Part shown: positions 1-9,208 of the stretch, in pieces
Numbering within the stretch: the first letter of the stretch is position 1
Layout of the letters: every line of letters starts with the position of its first letter
Assembly: GCF_001623875.1 (NCBI RefSeq)
Contig: NZ_LWAE01000001.1
Span: 496,001-560,000 of the forward strand
From: Clostridium magnum DSM 2767
GTDB lineage: Bacteria; Bacillota; Clostridia; Clostridiales; Clostridiaceae
DNA length: 64,000 bases
Direction of reading: 5' to 3'
The notes under the pieces: model-generated
The model's database searches: none
Seen by the model: the letters and a program-made list of their open reading frames with translations, nothing else
What the model was told of the DNA's origin: nothing
Translations under genes and position numbers: made by a program

Positions 1-2
1 GT

Positions 3-1037
3 AATCAGACAAAAAGTACTGACAAAAGTTCTGACAGTAAAAAATTAAAAATTGGTTTTTTATATGTTGGGCCGGTAGGAGATGGTGGTTGGACTTATTC
101 CCACGATGCAGGAAGAAAATACCTAGAAAAAGAATTAGGTGTTACCACAATATATAAAGAATCAGTTAAAGAAGATACTGCTGAGGTACAAAAAGTTATC
201 GAAGATATGATTAACCAAGGTGTTAATGTTGTAATTGGTACAAGCTTCGGTTTTATGGATGGTATGGAAAAAGCAGCAAAGAAACATCCAGATGTTAAGT
301 TTATGCATTGCTCTGGATATAAGACAGCAGAAAATATGTCTACTTATTTCGGAAGAATGTATGAGGCAAGATACCTTTCTGGTATAGTTGCTGGAATGAA
401 AACTAAGACAAATAAAATTGGTTTTGTTGCAGCTTATGAAATACCTGAAGTTATAGGTGGAATAGATTCTTTTGCGTTAGGAGTTCAATCTGTTAATCCT
501 AATGCGGTAGTAAAAGTTGCATGGACTCATACTTGGTATGATCCAGCTAAAGAAAAGGAAGCTGCTAAAGCTTTATTAGATCAAGGTGCAGACGTAATAA
601 CACAGCATCAAGATACTGCTGGTCCACAACAGGCGGCAGAAGAAAGAGGTGCTTTTTCAATAGGATATAATACTGATATGAGAGATAAGGCTCCGAAAGC
701 TTATATGACAGCACCAGTTTGGAATTGGGGACCTTACTATGTTAAGCAAATAAAAGCAATTCAAGATGGAACATGGAAATCTGAAAGTTATTTTGGAGAA
801 ATGAAGGACGGAATATTTGATCTTGCTGAGCTTACAGCTAATGCTCCTGAAGGCGCAAAAGAAGCTGTAGAAAAGGCTAAAGCAGACATATTATCAGGTA
901 AAAATAAAGTATTCCAAGGAGAAATAAAAGATCAAACTGGAGCTGTAAAAGTACCAGCTGGTCAGGTAATGACAGATAAAGAAATATTAAACATAGATTG
1001 GCTTGTTCAAGGTGTTGAAGGACAAATAAAAAAATAA
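3..1037 (+). CDS. BMP-family ABC transporter substrate-binding protein (5' partial)
   Basis: The reading frame is open to the left window edge, so the start, signal peptide and lipobox are missing. The visible 344 codons begin with a Ser/Lys/Asp-rich linker typical just after a lipoprotein anchor, then KIGFLYVGPVGDGGWTYSHD, the start of a periplasmic-binding fold of the basic membrane protein (Med/BmpA) family. The family binds nucleosides or related ligands outside the membrane and hands them to the ATPase and permeases encoded next (1208-4739). The GTSFGFMDGM and GYNTDM segments fit BMP proteins. Ligand is inferred from the family and from the BmpA-NupABC gene order, not from sequence. Confidence 0.9.
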   Translation, partial: NQTKSTDKSSDSKKLKIGFLYVGPVGDGGWTYSHDAGRKYLEKELGVTTIYKESVKEDTAEVQKVIEDMINQGVNVVIGTSFGFMDGMEKAAKKHPDVKFMHCSGYKTAENMSTYFGRMYEARYLSGIVAGMKTKTNKIGFVAAYEIPEVIGGIDSFALGVQSVNPNAVVKVAWTHTWYDPAKEKEAAKALLDQGADVITQHQDTAGPQQAAEERGAFSIGYNTDMRDKAPKAYMTAPVWNWGPYYVKQIKAIQDGTWKSESYFGEMKDGIFDLAELTANAPEGAKEAVEKAKADILSGKNKVFQGEIKDQTGAVKVPAGQVMTDKEILNIDWLVQGVEGQIKK

Positions 1038-1053
1038 CTAGAGAATAGATATA

Positions 1054-1091
1054 ATGAAAATTGAGGATGAGTGTTCATTCTCAATTTTCAT
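1054..1091 (+). terminator. hairpin after the BMP binding protein gene
   Basis: Twelve-base arms ATGAAAATTGAG (1054-1065) and CTCAATTTTCAT (1080-1091) form a stable stem. No T-run follows, so it is more likely a 3'-end stabilising or partial-termination hairpin. Such hairpins often let the binding protein be made in excess of its ATPase and permeases. Confidence 0.5.
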
Positions 1092-1113
1092 CTTATAGAG
1101 TAATTTTCAATGG

Positions 1114-1166
1114 CTAACTATCCGTAATATTCCATTTAGTATAAGTGTAGGTATAAGGATAGTTAG
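1114..1166 (+). other. second inverted repeat in the leader of the ATPase gene
   Basis: CTAACTATCC (1114-1123) pairs perfectly with GGATAGTTAG (1157-1166) around a 33-base AT-rich loop. It lies between the preceding hairpin and the ATPase start at 1208. I checked it for purine riboswitch core features and did not find them. It could be a weak terminator (TCTTTAG follows) or a leader structure. Confidence 0.35.
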
Positions 1167-1207
1167 TCTTTAGCTTGATTTAAGAAAATAAATCTAGAGG
1201 TGATGGT

Positions 1208-2740
1208 ATGAATAACAATATACCTTATATAGAGATGAAAAATATAAGGAAGGTTTTCGGTAAAGTAACAGCAAATGAAAATGTAAACTTATTGGTTAAC
1301 GGTGGAGAAATTCATGCCTTGCTTGGAGAAAATGGTGCAGGAAAAAGTACACTTATGAATATGTTATCAGGGGTATACACTCCTGATGGTGGAAGTATAT
1401 TTATTCACGGAAAAGAAGTAAATTTTTCATCTCCAAGTGATGCAATTAGAGCAGGTGTTGGTATGATATATCAGCATTTTAAATTAGTAGAAAATATGAC
1501 AGCTGAAGAGAATGTTATGCTCGGTCAAAAGCAAGGCTTGTTTTTAAGCAGAAAAAAAGTAAGACAAAAGATAGAGGATATATGTAAAAAATTTGATTTA
1601 GATGTTCAAATTGATAAAATGGTGTATGATATGTCAGTTGGTGAAAAACAGGTTTTAGAAATATTGAAGGTTTTATATAGAGGTGCAGATATACTCATAT
1701 TAGATGAACCGACTACAGTATTTACACCACAAGAGTCAGAGAAATTATTTAAGATAATGAATAAAATGAAGGAAAATGGCTGTGCCGTAATTTTTATAAC
1801 TCATAAAATGGATGAAGTAATGAGTGTATCTGACAAAATAAGCGTTTTAAGAAAGGGAGAAACTGCAGGGACATTAAACAAGACAGAAACCTCTCCAGTA
1901 GAACTTGCAGAATTGATGGTAGGTCATTCTGTAGATTTATTTATAAAACGAACTAATTACGATATGAAGAAACCGGTATTAGAAATAAATAATCTTAGAG
2001 TATTAAATGAAGAAGGTATAGAAGCTATAAAAGGTGTTAACTTTACGCTAAATAAGGGTGAGATACTTGGGGTAGCTGGAATAGCTAATAGTGGACAAAA
2101 AGAGTTATGTGAGGCTATCGCAGGTATTGCGAAGATTAAGTCTGGAGAAGTTATCTTTGACGGAGAAAATCTTGTTGGAAAAAATCCAAGAGATATAATA
2201 AAAAAAGGTATAAGTATGAGCTTTATACCAGAAGATAGATTAGGTATGGGACTTGTTGGTTCTATGGATATGGTGGATAACTTACTTCTTAAATCATATC
2301 ATAATCAGAAGGGTTTTATTATAAATAAGCAGCCGGTTATAGATTCTGCAAAAGAGCTGAAGGAAAAATTACAAATAAAGACGCCAGATATATTTTATCC
2401 TATTAAGAATCTATCAGGTGGAAATATACAGAAAATATTGTTAGGCAGAGAGCTTCAAGCAGGACCGCAGGTTCTTATAATGGCTTATCCAGTAAGGGGA
2501 TTAGATATAAATACATGCTACACAATCTATGACTTAGTTAATGAACAAAAGAAAAAAGGTGTAGGTGTACTGTTTATTGGGGAAGACCTGGATGTATTGA
2601 TACAATTATGCGATAGAATAATGGTAGTTTGTGATGGAACTATAACTGGAGTAGTTGATGCTGCTTCCGTAACAAAAGAAAAACTAGGACTTTTAATGTC
2701 CGGTAATAATATTGAAAGTGAGGGAACAGAAATTGCTTAG
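1208..2740 (+). CDS. nucleoside-type ABC transporter, double ATP-binding protein
   Basis: Two ABC domains in one 510-residue chain, as in NupA/YufO and sugar importers. Domain 1 has Walker A GENGAGKST (about residues 40-48), signature MSVGEKQ and Walker B ILILDEPTT. Domain 2 has a degraded Walker A region (GIANSGQKEL), signature LSGGNIQK and IMAYPVRGLD where relatives read xxQPTRGLD, so only the first site looks fully catalytic; a weak second site is usual in this family. It energises the importer with the binding protein upstream and the permeases downstream. ATG start with an AGAGGTGATGGT ribosome site just before it. Confidence 0.93.
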   Translation: MNNNIPYIEMKNIRKVFGKVTANENVNLLVNGGEIHALLGENGAGKSTLMNMLSGVYTPDGGSIFIHGKEVNFSSPSDAIRAGVGMIYQHFKLVENMTAEENVMLGQKQGLFLSRKKVRQKIEDICKKFDLDVQIDKMVYDMSVGEKQVLEILKVLYRGADILILDEPTTVFTPQESEKLFKIMNKMKENGCAVIFITHKMDEVMSVSDKISVLRKGETAGTLNKTETSPVELAELMVGHSVDLFIKRTNYDMKKPVLEINNLRVLNEEGIEAIKGVNFTLNKGEILGVAGIANSGQKELCEAIAGIAKIKSGEVIFDGENLVGKNPRDIIKKGISMSFIPEDRLGMGLVGSMDMVDNLLLKSYHNQKGFIINKQPVIDSAKELKEKLQIKTPDIFYPIKNLSGGNIQKILLGRELQAGPQVLIMAYPVRGLDINTCYTIYDLVNEQKKKGVGVLFIGEDLDVLIQLCDRIMVVCDGTITGVVDAASVTKEKLGLLMSGNNIESEGTEIA

Positions 2741-3803
2741 AATTGTAAAAAGAAGTGAAATAAGCAATAGACAAAGCATAGTTATTAGAAGTATAGCCAT
2801 TATTTTAGCACTTGTTTTATCCGCTATATTTTTAACTGTAATAAAACTTAACCCTATTGATGTATATGGATCTATGCTGAAGGGTGCGTTTGGTTCAACT
2901 TATAGTGTTAAAGAAACAATAATTAAAGCTATTCCACTAATTATAACCTCACTTGGAATTGCAGTTGCTTTTAGAATGCAGTTTTGGAATATTGGTGGAG
3001 AAGGACAAATACTTATGGGAGCTTTCTTATGTTCATTCTTTGCATTAAAATTCCCGGATATGCCAAAACCATTATTACTAAGCACAATGATTCTGGCAGG
3101 AATAGTTGGTGGTGCCATTTGGGCTTTAATTCCTGCTATTTTTAAAGCTAAATGGGGAACTAATGAAACCATAGTTACACTTATGATGAATTATATTGCC
3201 ATAAAGTGGATTACTTTTCTTCAATATGGCCCATGGAAAGATAAAAATGCTCAAGGATTCCCTAAGATACCCAACTTTAGTGATAACGCTATATTACCTG
3301 ACATATTCGGAATACATGTAGGCTTCATAATTGCTATTATACTGGTAGTTTTTATGTATATATTTATGAAGAAAACTAAAGTAGGGTATGAAATAACCGT
3401 ACTTGGCGAAAGTGAAAAAACAGCACTATATGCCGGTATCAACATTAATAAAACTATACTAAGTGCAATGGTATTAAGTGGTGGTTTATGCGGTTTAACA
3501 GGTATGATACAGGCATCTGCTATAAGTAATACTTTATCTGTAGAAGTATCAGGAGGCGTGGGTTTTACCGCTATTATAATAACATGGTTGTCATCTCTCA
3601 GTGCTCCATTTATTTTAGTTACATCTATTCTATTTGCAGCACTTGTAGAAGGTGGACAATTTATTCAAACTGCATATGGAATACCGGATGCTGCGGCACT
3701 TATGCTTCAATCAATGATACTATTTTTTGTACTTGGAAGCGAATTTTTTATAAAATATAAGATAACTAAAAAAGAGTTATCGACAACAAAGGAGGCAGCA
3801 TAA
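2733..3803 (+). CDS. nucleoside-type ABC transporter permease 1
   Basis: Permease of the branched BPD_transp_2 class (NupB/YufP-like), about 356 residues with a strongly hydrophobic N-terminal segment and 8-10 predicted membrane spans. It contains the family segment FWNIGGEGQILMGA and later GGVGFTAIIITWL. An upstream TTG at 2712 is in frame, but GTGAGGG at 2718-2724 is well spaced for a TTG at 2733, which overlaps the ATPase stop by 8 bases; I prefer 2733. The overlap implies translational coupling with the ATPase. Confidence 0.9.
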   Translation: MLRIVKRSEISNRQSIVIRSIAIILALVLSAIFLTVIKLNPIDVYGSMLKGAFGSTYSVKETIIKAIPLIITSLGIAVAFRMQFWNIGGEGQILMGAFLCSFFALKFPDMPKPLLLSTMILAGIVGGAIWALIPAIFKAKWGTNETIVTLMMNYIAIKWITFLQYGPWKDKNAQGFPKIPNFSDNAILPDIFGIHVGFIIAIILVVFMYIFMKKTKVGYEITVLGESEKTALYAGININKTILSAMVLSGGLCGLTGMIQASAISNTLSVEVSGGVGFTAIIITWLSSLSAPFILVTSILFAALVEGGQFIQTAYGIPDAAALMLQSMILFFVLGSEFFIKYKITKKELSTTKEAA

Positions 3804-4739
3804 ATGCAAGATATAGTATCTTTTTTATCAGCAGCTATTGTTGCAGGAACGCCTTTAATTTTTGCTACTTTAGGAGAGATAATTACTGAAAGAGCAGGAA
3901 ACCTGAATCTAGGTGTTGAAGGCATGATGCTTATGGGTGCAGTAATAGGGTTTATGGCTGGATTGAACACGGGAAATCCAACTATAGCTTTGGTTTCAGC
4001 TATGGCAGCAGGAGGCTTCGGGGGAGCTATTTTTGCATTTTTAACTGTAAGTCTAAGAGCTAACCAGGTAGTATCTGGCTTGACGTTAACTATTTTTGGG
4101 TCAGGATTTTCTAGTTTAGTTGGAAAAAAGCTTGTAGGACAAGTTACTCCAGACAGTATTAAGGCTTTTTTTGCTCCAAAGGATATTCCGGGATTAAGCA
4201 ATATACCAGTACTAGGAGATATACTATTTAAGCATGATATGTTTGTTTATATTGGATATATAACAGCTATAATTCTTGGTATTTATCTATATAATACGTC
4301 AAAGGGTCTAAACTTAAGGGCAGTTGGTGAAAATCCAGCGGCTGCAGATGCTGCTAGTATTAATATAAATCTATATAAGTATATTCATATAATCATAGGA
4401 GGAGCTCTTTGTGGTCTTGGTGGTGCCTATTTATCATTAGTTTATGTACCAGCATGGCAAGAAAACGTGACATCTGGAAGAGGATGGATTGCTGTAGCTT
4501 TAGTAATATTTGCAGCATGGAATCCTTACAAGGCTATGGCTGGAGCATACCTTTTTGGAGGACTTGATATAATAGGATTTAGAATTCAAAATACGTCAAT
4601 TCAAATATCACAATATCTTATAGATATGTTACCTTATTTAGTTACTATTATTATTTTGGTTGTTATATCATTGAAAAAAAGCAGAAAAAATAATGCTCCA
4701 AAAGGATTGAGTATTCCTTATTTCAGAGAGGATAGATAA
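3804..4739 (+). CDS. nucleoside-type ABC transporter permease 2
   Basis: Second permease of the BMP importer (NupC/YufQ-like), 311 residues, nearly all membrane-embedded. ERAGNLNLGVEGMMLMGA near residues 26-43 is the family signature, paired with the NIGGEGQ segment of permease 1. The ATG directly abuts the stop of permease 1, with GGAGG just upstream, so the two are co-translated. The two permeases form the heterodimeric channel used with the ATPase at 1208-2740. It is followed by a hairpin at 4765-4809, marking the operon end. Confidence 0.92.
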   Translation: MQDIVSFLSAAIVAGTPLIFATLGEIITERAGNLNLGVEGMMLMGAVIGFMAGLNTGNPTIALVSAMAAGGFGGAIFAFLTVSLRANQVVSGLTLTIFGSGFSSLVGKKLVGQVTPDSIKAFFAPKDIPGLSNIPVLGDILFKHDMFVYIGYITAIILGIYLYNTSKGLNLRAVGENPAAADAASININLYKYIHIIIGGALCGLGGAYLSLVYVPAWQENVTSGRGWIAVALVIFAAWNPYKAMAGAYLFGGLDIIGFRIQNTSIQISQYLIDMLPYLVTIIILVVISLKKSRKNNAPKGLSIPYFREDR

Positions 4740-4764
4740 AAATATTCCTATATTATATTTAAAC

Positions 4765-4809
4765 AATAGCCCAAAACACCAAATGTATAGTTTGATGTTT
4801 TGGGCTATT
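4765..4809 (+). terminator. hairpin closing the BMP transporter operon
   Basis: AATAGCCCAAAACA(C)CAAA pairs with TTTGATGTTTTGGGCTATT with one mismatch, giving a long stem. The base after the stem is A-rich rather than T-rich, so termination strength is uncertain, but no other terminator candidate lies before ilvA. Confidence 0.55.
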
Positions 4810-4883
4810 AAAATTAAAATAAATAAAGCGGGAATAACTGATTATACTAAAATATAATGAATTATAATAAAGTGTAGGGAGAA

Positions 4884-6110
4884 ATGGATATGGAATTAAA
4901 TTTGGAAAGAATTAAAAATGCTCAAGAAAATATTAAGGAAGTATCAAGAAGAACTCCTATGTTTCATACAAGTACTTTCTCAAGATTATGTGGTTGTAAC
5001 TTATATTTAAAATGCGAAAACAAACAAAAGACAGGAGCTTTTAAATTAAGAGGAGCCTATAATAAACTAGTTAACTTAACAGAAGAAGAAAAGAAAAAAG
5101 GAGTTGTAGCTTCTTCAGCAGGAAATCATGCTCAGGGTGTTGCCTATGCTGCAACAGCATTTGGAGTAAAGGCTAGAATAGTAATGCCAGTAACTGCACC
5201 ACAGGCTAAGGTAAATGCCACAAAGGAATATGGTGCGGAGGTTATTCAATTTGGCCAGGTATATGATGAATGTTATGCAAAGGCTGTGGAGATACAAAAA
5301 GAAACTGGAGCAACATTCTTACATCCTTTTAATGACTTAGATGTTATGGCAGGTCAAGGAACAATAGGGATTGAAATACTAGAGGACTTACCAGAGATGG
5401 ATGTAATTGTAATCCCAATTGGAGGAGGGGGGCTAATATCAGGAATAGCAACTGCAGCTAAAGCTATAAAACCTTCAATTAGAATAATTGGAGTTCAGCC
5501 AGAAATAATAGCATCAACAAAAGCTTCTATGGAAAAGGGAGAAGTGGTAACACTACCTGGTGCAAAATCACTAGCAGATGGAATATCTGTTAGTACACCA
5601 GGAACTGAATGCTTTAAATATATACAAAAGTACGTTGATGAAGTTGTTACGGTAAGCGAAGATGAAATAGCTTATGGGATGTTTTCATTAATGGAAAGAA
5701 ATAAGCTAATAGTAGAAGGTGCCGGAGCTTCTGCAATAGCTGCGCTATTAGCAAAAAAGGTAAATGGAATACAAGGTAAAAATGTAGTAGCCATAGTAAG
5801 TGGTGGTAATGTAGATATAGCTACAGTGTCCAAAATAATTGAAAGAGAATTAGTACTTCAAAAAAGAAGAATAAAATTTGTAGTAGAACTTCAGGATAAG
5901 GCAGGCACATTAGGTATCCTAATAACCGAAGTAGGAGCTATGGGAGGAAATGTTGTTACAGTTAGACAAAATGATAACTGGAATGAAAAAGGATTGGATT
6001 ATGCAGATGTTCAGTTAGTAGTTACTGCTCAATCAAAAGAGCATGGTGAAGAGATAGTAAAGAAACTGAGAGAAAAAGGTTATTTGGTTCAGATTTCTAA
6101 ACCTGTATGA
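4884..6110 (+). CDS. ilvA: threonine ammonia-lyase (threonine dehydratase)
   Basis: PLP enzyme that deaminates threonine to 2-oxobutanoate, the entry to isoleucine synthesis or to threonine fermentation. The fold type II PLP lysine is in TGAFKLRGA (about residues 51-59); the phosphate cup is PIGGGGLISG. Residues from about 330 form an ACT domain (KFVVELQDKAGTLGILITEV), and the 408-residue length matches the TdcB-plus-ACT form rather than the 500-residue form with two ACT-like domains. ATGs at 4884 and 4890 are both possible; AGGGAGAA at 4877-4884 favours 4890. It stands alone, so biosynthetic versus catabolic role is not shown. Confidence 0.9.
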   Translation: MDMELNLERIKNAQENIKEVSRRTPMFHTSTFSRLCGCNLYLKCENKQKTGAFKLRGAYNKLVNLTEEEKKKGVVASSAGNHAQGVAYAATAFGVKARIVMPVTAPQAKVNATKEYGAEVIQFGQVYDECYAKAVEIQKETGATFLHPFNDLDVMAGQGTIGIEILEDLPEMDVIVIPIGGGGLISGIATAAKAIKPSIRIIGVQPEIIASTKASMEKGEVVTLPGAKSLADGISVSTPGTECFKYIQKYVDEVVTVSEDEIAYGMFSLMERNKLIVEGAGASAIAALLAKKVNGIQGKNVVAIVSGGNVDIATVSKIIERELVLQKRRIKFVVELQDKAGTLGILITEVGAMGGNVVTVRQNDNWNEKGLDYADVQLVVTAQSKEHGEEIVKKLREKGYLVQISKPV

Positions 6111-6203
6111 TGGAAACATATTGTAACAACATAAATTTGTTAATAATAAACAGAATTATATGAGTTATTGACTTTATAATTAATTCGTGGTAATATGAGA
6201 GCA

Positions 6204-6336
6204 ATGAAAGTGAAACTTGAATCAGTTGGGGTTTACCCCCCATCTGATTCTTAGTTGAACGAATCCAGGGACGTATCTGCTCTTTACTCCCACTTTGAAG
6301 AAGATGGGAGTATTAGAGCGGGTGGTCATCGGATAA
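6204..6336 (+). repeat. intergenic structured repeat, family A, copy 1
   Basis: This non-coding element runs from ATGAAAGTGAAACTTGAATC to ATCGGATAAA. Hairpin 1 is GAATCAG...CTGATTC (6219-6250) with G-rich and C-rich inner arms. After a conserved GTTGAACGAATCCAGG spacer comes hairpin 2, GCTCT...ACTCCC / GGGAGT...AGAGC (6279-6319). The copy at 60077-60211 matches over the whole length; a truncated inverse copy is at 22294-22347. No ORF or transposase is present. Nature unknown: a mobile non-coding element or a multicopy RNA. Confidence 0.75.
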
Positions 6337-6359
6337 AAATAAAATAAATTTAAAACGTA

Positions 6360-6463
6360 ACCTTTAAATTGGTCCTGTGAGGCCGGGAAGGTAGCAAGAA
6401 TATGTCGTTCCTGTTGTAAGTTTTAGTATATTCATGCCTTCCTTTAGGGGAAGGCATTTTTTA
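6360..6463 (+). promoter_or_regulatory. PyrR-type transcription attenuator of the pyr operon
   Basis: GGTCCTGTGAGGCC (6371-6384) matches the PyrR binding-loop pattern UCC-N-G-N-G-AGG, with hexaloop CTGTGA closed by GGTC/GGCC and an outer ACCTT (6360-6364)/AAGGT (6388-6392) stem. GGAAGG (6386-6391) and GAATAT (6398-6403) can instead pair with CCTTCC (6437-6442) and ATATTC (6428-6433), an antiterminator. The terminator is ATGCCTTCC (6434-6442)/GGAAGGCAT (6449-6457) plus six Ts. PyrR with UMP would stabilise the first hairpin and stop transcription before pyrB. No pyrR is in the window. Confidence 0.85.
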
Positions 6464-6508
6464 TACCTTTAAATTTAGCACAGAGAGGCTAAGAAGGAGG
6501 AGTTAAGT

Positions 6509-7429
6509 ATGTTAAAAGGAAGAAGCTTAATAGATACTATGGATTTTTCCATAGAAGAAGTAGAGGAAGTTTTAGAACTAGCAAATCAGATCATATCAAA
6601 TCCAGAGGAATTTTCACATCTCTGCAAAGGTAAATTACTAGCTACATTATTTTATGAACCAAGTACAAGAACAAGACTTAGCTTTGAAGCTGCAATGCTA
6701 AGACTTGGAGGAGAAGTCCTAGGTTTTTCAGAACCAAATTCCAGCTCTGTTTCAAAGGGTGAAAGTATAGCAGATACTGTAAAAACAATAGGTTGTTATG
6801 CAGATATTATGGCTATGAGACACCCAAAGGAAGGTGCACCTCAGGTTGCAGCAGAGCATTCTCCAGTACCAGTCATTAATGCTGGTGACGGTGGTCATCA
6901 ACATCCTACTCAAACACTTACAGATCTTTTAACTATAAAAGCTGCAAAGGGCAGATTGTCAAATTTAACAATAGGCTTGTGTGGAGATTTAAAATTTGGA
7001 AGAACTGTTCATTCTCTAATAAAGGCTATGTCAAGATATGAAAATAATAAATTCATACTAATATCCCCACAGGAACTTAAGATTCCAGAGTATTTAAAGA
7101 AAAAATTAGAAAAAGAACAAATATATTTTAGCGAGATAGAAAAATTGGATGAAGTCATAGGTGAGTTGGATATACTATACATGACTAGAGTTCAGAAAGA
7201 AAGATTTTTTAATGAAGAGGATTATATAAGGCTTAAAGATAGTTATATATTAGATGAAGAAAAAATGGAAAAGGCATCTAAGGACATGATAGTTCTTCAC
7301 CCACTGCCAAGAGTTAATGAGATATCTTATGAAGTAGATAATGACCCGAGAGCATACTATTTTAAGCAGGTTAAATACGGAATGTATGTAAGAATGGCTT
7401 TAATTGCTAAGCTTTTAGGGGTTAAATAG
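6509..7429 (+). CDS. pyrB: aspartate carbamoyltransferase catalytic chain
   Basis: Joins carbamoyl phosphate and aspartate to N-carbamoylaspartate, the committed pyrimidine step. The carbamoyl-phosphate loop [11 protein letters not shown] (about residues 50-60), HPKEG, and the HPLPR loop near residue 265 are all present. 306 residues is the normal catalytic-chain length. It is followed after 27 bases by pyrI, so an E. coli-like dodecamer of catalytic and regulatory chains is expected. Strong AAGGAGGAG ribosome site. First gene behind the attenuator, so pyrimidine supply controls the operon. Confidence 0.97.
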   Translation: MLKGRSLIDTMDFSIEEVEEVLELANQIISNPEEFSHLCKGKLLATLFYEPSTRTRLSFEAAMLRLGGEVLGFSEPNSSSVSKGESIADTVKTIGCYADIMAMRHPKEGAPQVAAEHSPVPVINAGDGGHQHPTQTLTDLLTIKAAKGRLSNLTIGLCGDLKFGRTVHSLIKAMSRYENNKFILISPQELKIPEYLKKKLEKEQIYFSEIEKLDEVIGELDILYMTRVQKERFFNEEDYIRLKDSYILDEEKMEKASKDMIVLHPLPRVNEISYEVDNDPRAYYFKQVKYGMYVRMALIAKLLGVK

Positions 7430-7456
7430 CTTTAGGTGAAGGGAGAATGATGAAGA

Positions 7457-7897
7457 ATGTTAACAATAAACAGTATTAAGAATGGAATAGTAATTGACCA
7501 TATAAAATCTGGCCAAGGAATAAAAATATTTAATTATTTAGGACTTGATAAAGCTGATTATTCAGTTGCACTTATAATGAATGTAGAAAGTAATAAACTA
7601 GGAAGAAAAGACATAATAAAGATAGAAAATAATTTAGAATTGGACTTTACTGTACTAGGATTTTTAGATCCTAATATTACAATAGATAAAATACAAAATG
7701 AAACTATAATAGGAAAAGTAAAATTAAGACTTCCAGATAAGGTTGAAAATGTAGTGAATTGTAATAATCCAAGATGTATAACATCCATAGAAAGAAATAT
7801 ACAGCATACATTTTATCTTGTTGATGAAAAAACAGGAGAATATAGATGTAAGTATTGTGATGAAATATATAAAGTTTCAGATATACAAATTAAATAG
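7457..7897 (+). CDS. pyrI: aspartate carbamoyltransferase regulatory chain
   Basis: 146-residue regulatory subunit that binds nucleotides in its N-terminal half and a structural zinc in its C-terminal half. The zinc ligands are four cysteines: CNNPRC followed about 30 residues later by CKYC. Its presence means the catalytic trimers are likely under CTP/ATP allosteric control as in enteric and clostridial enzymes. Start ATG follows GGGAGAATGATGA; two nearer upstream ATGs are out of frame. Confidence 0.96.
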   Translation: MLTINSIKNGIVIDHIKSGQGIKIFNYLGLDKADYSVALIMNVESNKLGRKDIIKIENNLELDFTVLGFLDPNITIDKIQNETIIGKVKLRLPDKVENVVNCNNPRCITSIERNIQHTFYLVDEKTGEYRCKYCDEIYKVSDIQIK

Positions 7898-7927
7898 TTT
7901 TAAAACTGAAACGAAAGGATGATATAA

Positions 7928-9118
7928 GTGGAATTATTAGTAAAGGGCGTAAGAATAGTTGATTGGTCACAGGATTTTATTGGTGACATTTATATAAATA
8001 AAGGTGTAATTTGTGAAATAGGTAAGGATCTACATAAGGAGTGTCAATGGATAGATGCTAAAGGGCTTACTCTTATGCCATCCTTTATAGATTTGCATGT
8101 TCATTTTAGAGATCCAGGTCTAACTTATAAGGAAGATATAGAAAGTGGAAGTTATGCTGCTGTTAGAGGTGGATATACAATGGTGAATCTTATGGCTAAT
8201 ACAAATCCGGTATGTAGCACTATGGACACTGTAAATTATGTTTTAAATAGAACTAAGGAAGTAGGACTTATAGATGTACATCAAGTTGTTTCGATTACAA
8301 ATAATTTTGATGGGAATGATATAAGTCATTTAGATAAATTGGACTCCACTGTGAAGATGATATCAGAAGACGGAAAAGATGTTATGGATAGTAAGGTAAT
8401 GATTAAGGCTATGCTTAAAGCTAAAGAAAGTGGAAGAATAGTTATGTGCCACTGTGAAGAACATACTCTTACAGATATAGATACAAGATTATCTGAAAAT
8501 ACTATGACATGGAGAAACATAACCTTAGCTCAATTTACAGGTTGTGCAGCTCATATGGCTCATGTAAGTACTAGGGAAGCTATGGAATATGTTATTGATG
8601 CTAAAAGAAAAGGAATTAATGTAACTTGTGAAGTTGGACCACACCATATAGCGCTTACGGATAATGATTATAGAGTTAATCCACCAATCAGATCAAAAGA
8701 AGATGTAGACTTTATAATAAAAGCAATAAAAGATGGCTATGTAGATGCTATAGCTACAGATCATGCACCACATACTGCAGAAGATAAGAAAAATGGTGCT
8801 CCAGGAATTTCAGGTATAGAAACTGCCTTTGGAATATGCTATACGAAACTAGTAAAAGAGGAAAATATAGCTTTGAGCAAGCTTTCAGAAATAATGTCTA
8901 AAAACCCTGCAGATATTTTGGGAGTTAAGAAGGGGCAAATCAAAATAGGATATGATGGAGATTTGGTTCTTATAGATATCTCCAAAGAATATGAGATAGT
9001 ATCAGAGAATTTTAAATCAAAAGGAAAGAACACTCCTTTTAATGGTATGAAAGTATATGGAGAAGTATTGAAGACAATAAAAGGCGGAAAAGTTGTTTTT
9101 ACTCACGAGCAAATCTAG
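7928..9118 (+). CDS. pyrC: dihydroorotase
   Basis: Closes carbamoylaspartate to dihydroorotate. Amidohydrolase fold with the metal motif HVHFRDPG (about residue 58), HCEEH, GPHH and the catalytic Asp in ATDHAPH. 396 residues is a little shorter than the usual ~425-residue class I enzymes, but all metal ligands are seen except that the bridging residue was not verified. GTG start preceded by GAAAGGATGATATAA. Thirty bases after pyrI, so in the operon. Confidence 0.94.
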   Translation: MELLVKGVRIVDWSQDFIGDIYINKGVICEIGKDLHKECQWIDAKGLTLMPSFIDLHVHFRDPGLTYKEDIESGSYAAVRGGYTMVNLMANTNPVCSTMDTVNYVLNRTKEVGLIDVHQVVSITNNFDGNDISHLDKLDSTVKMISEDGKDVMDSKVMIKAMLKAKESGRIVMCHCEEHTLTDIDTRLSENTMTWRNITLAQFTGCAAHMAHVSTREAMEYVIDAKRKGINVTCEVGPHHIALTDNDYRVNPPIRSKEDVDFIIKAIKDGYVDAIATDHAPHTAEDKKNGAPGISGIETAFGICYTKLVKEENIALSKLSEIMSKNPADILGVKKGQIKIGYDGDLVLIDISKEYEIVSENFKSKGKNTPFNGMKVYGEVLKTIKGGKVVFTHEQI

Positions 9119-9208
9119 GCTTTAATTCTAATATAGATTTATAAATTTATACAATATTTAAATGTAGTAGAATAGAAAGCGGTATTAAAGAATGGAGTGG
9201 AATTTAAA

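Noticed and set aside
1100..1170. Purine riboswitch before the nucleoside importer ATPase gene
   Set aside because: The inverted repeat lacks the conserved purine aptamer junction bases.
6371..6420. Resemblance of the GGAAGGTAGCA segment to bacterial signal recognition particle RNA
   Set aside because: The antiterminator/terminator pairing and the PyrR loop directly before pyrB explain the bases; the rest of the SRP RNA helix is missing.
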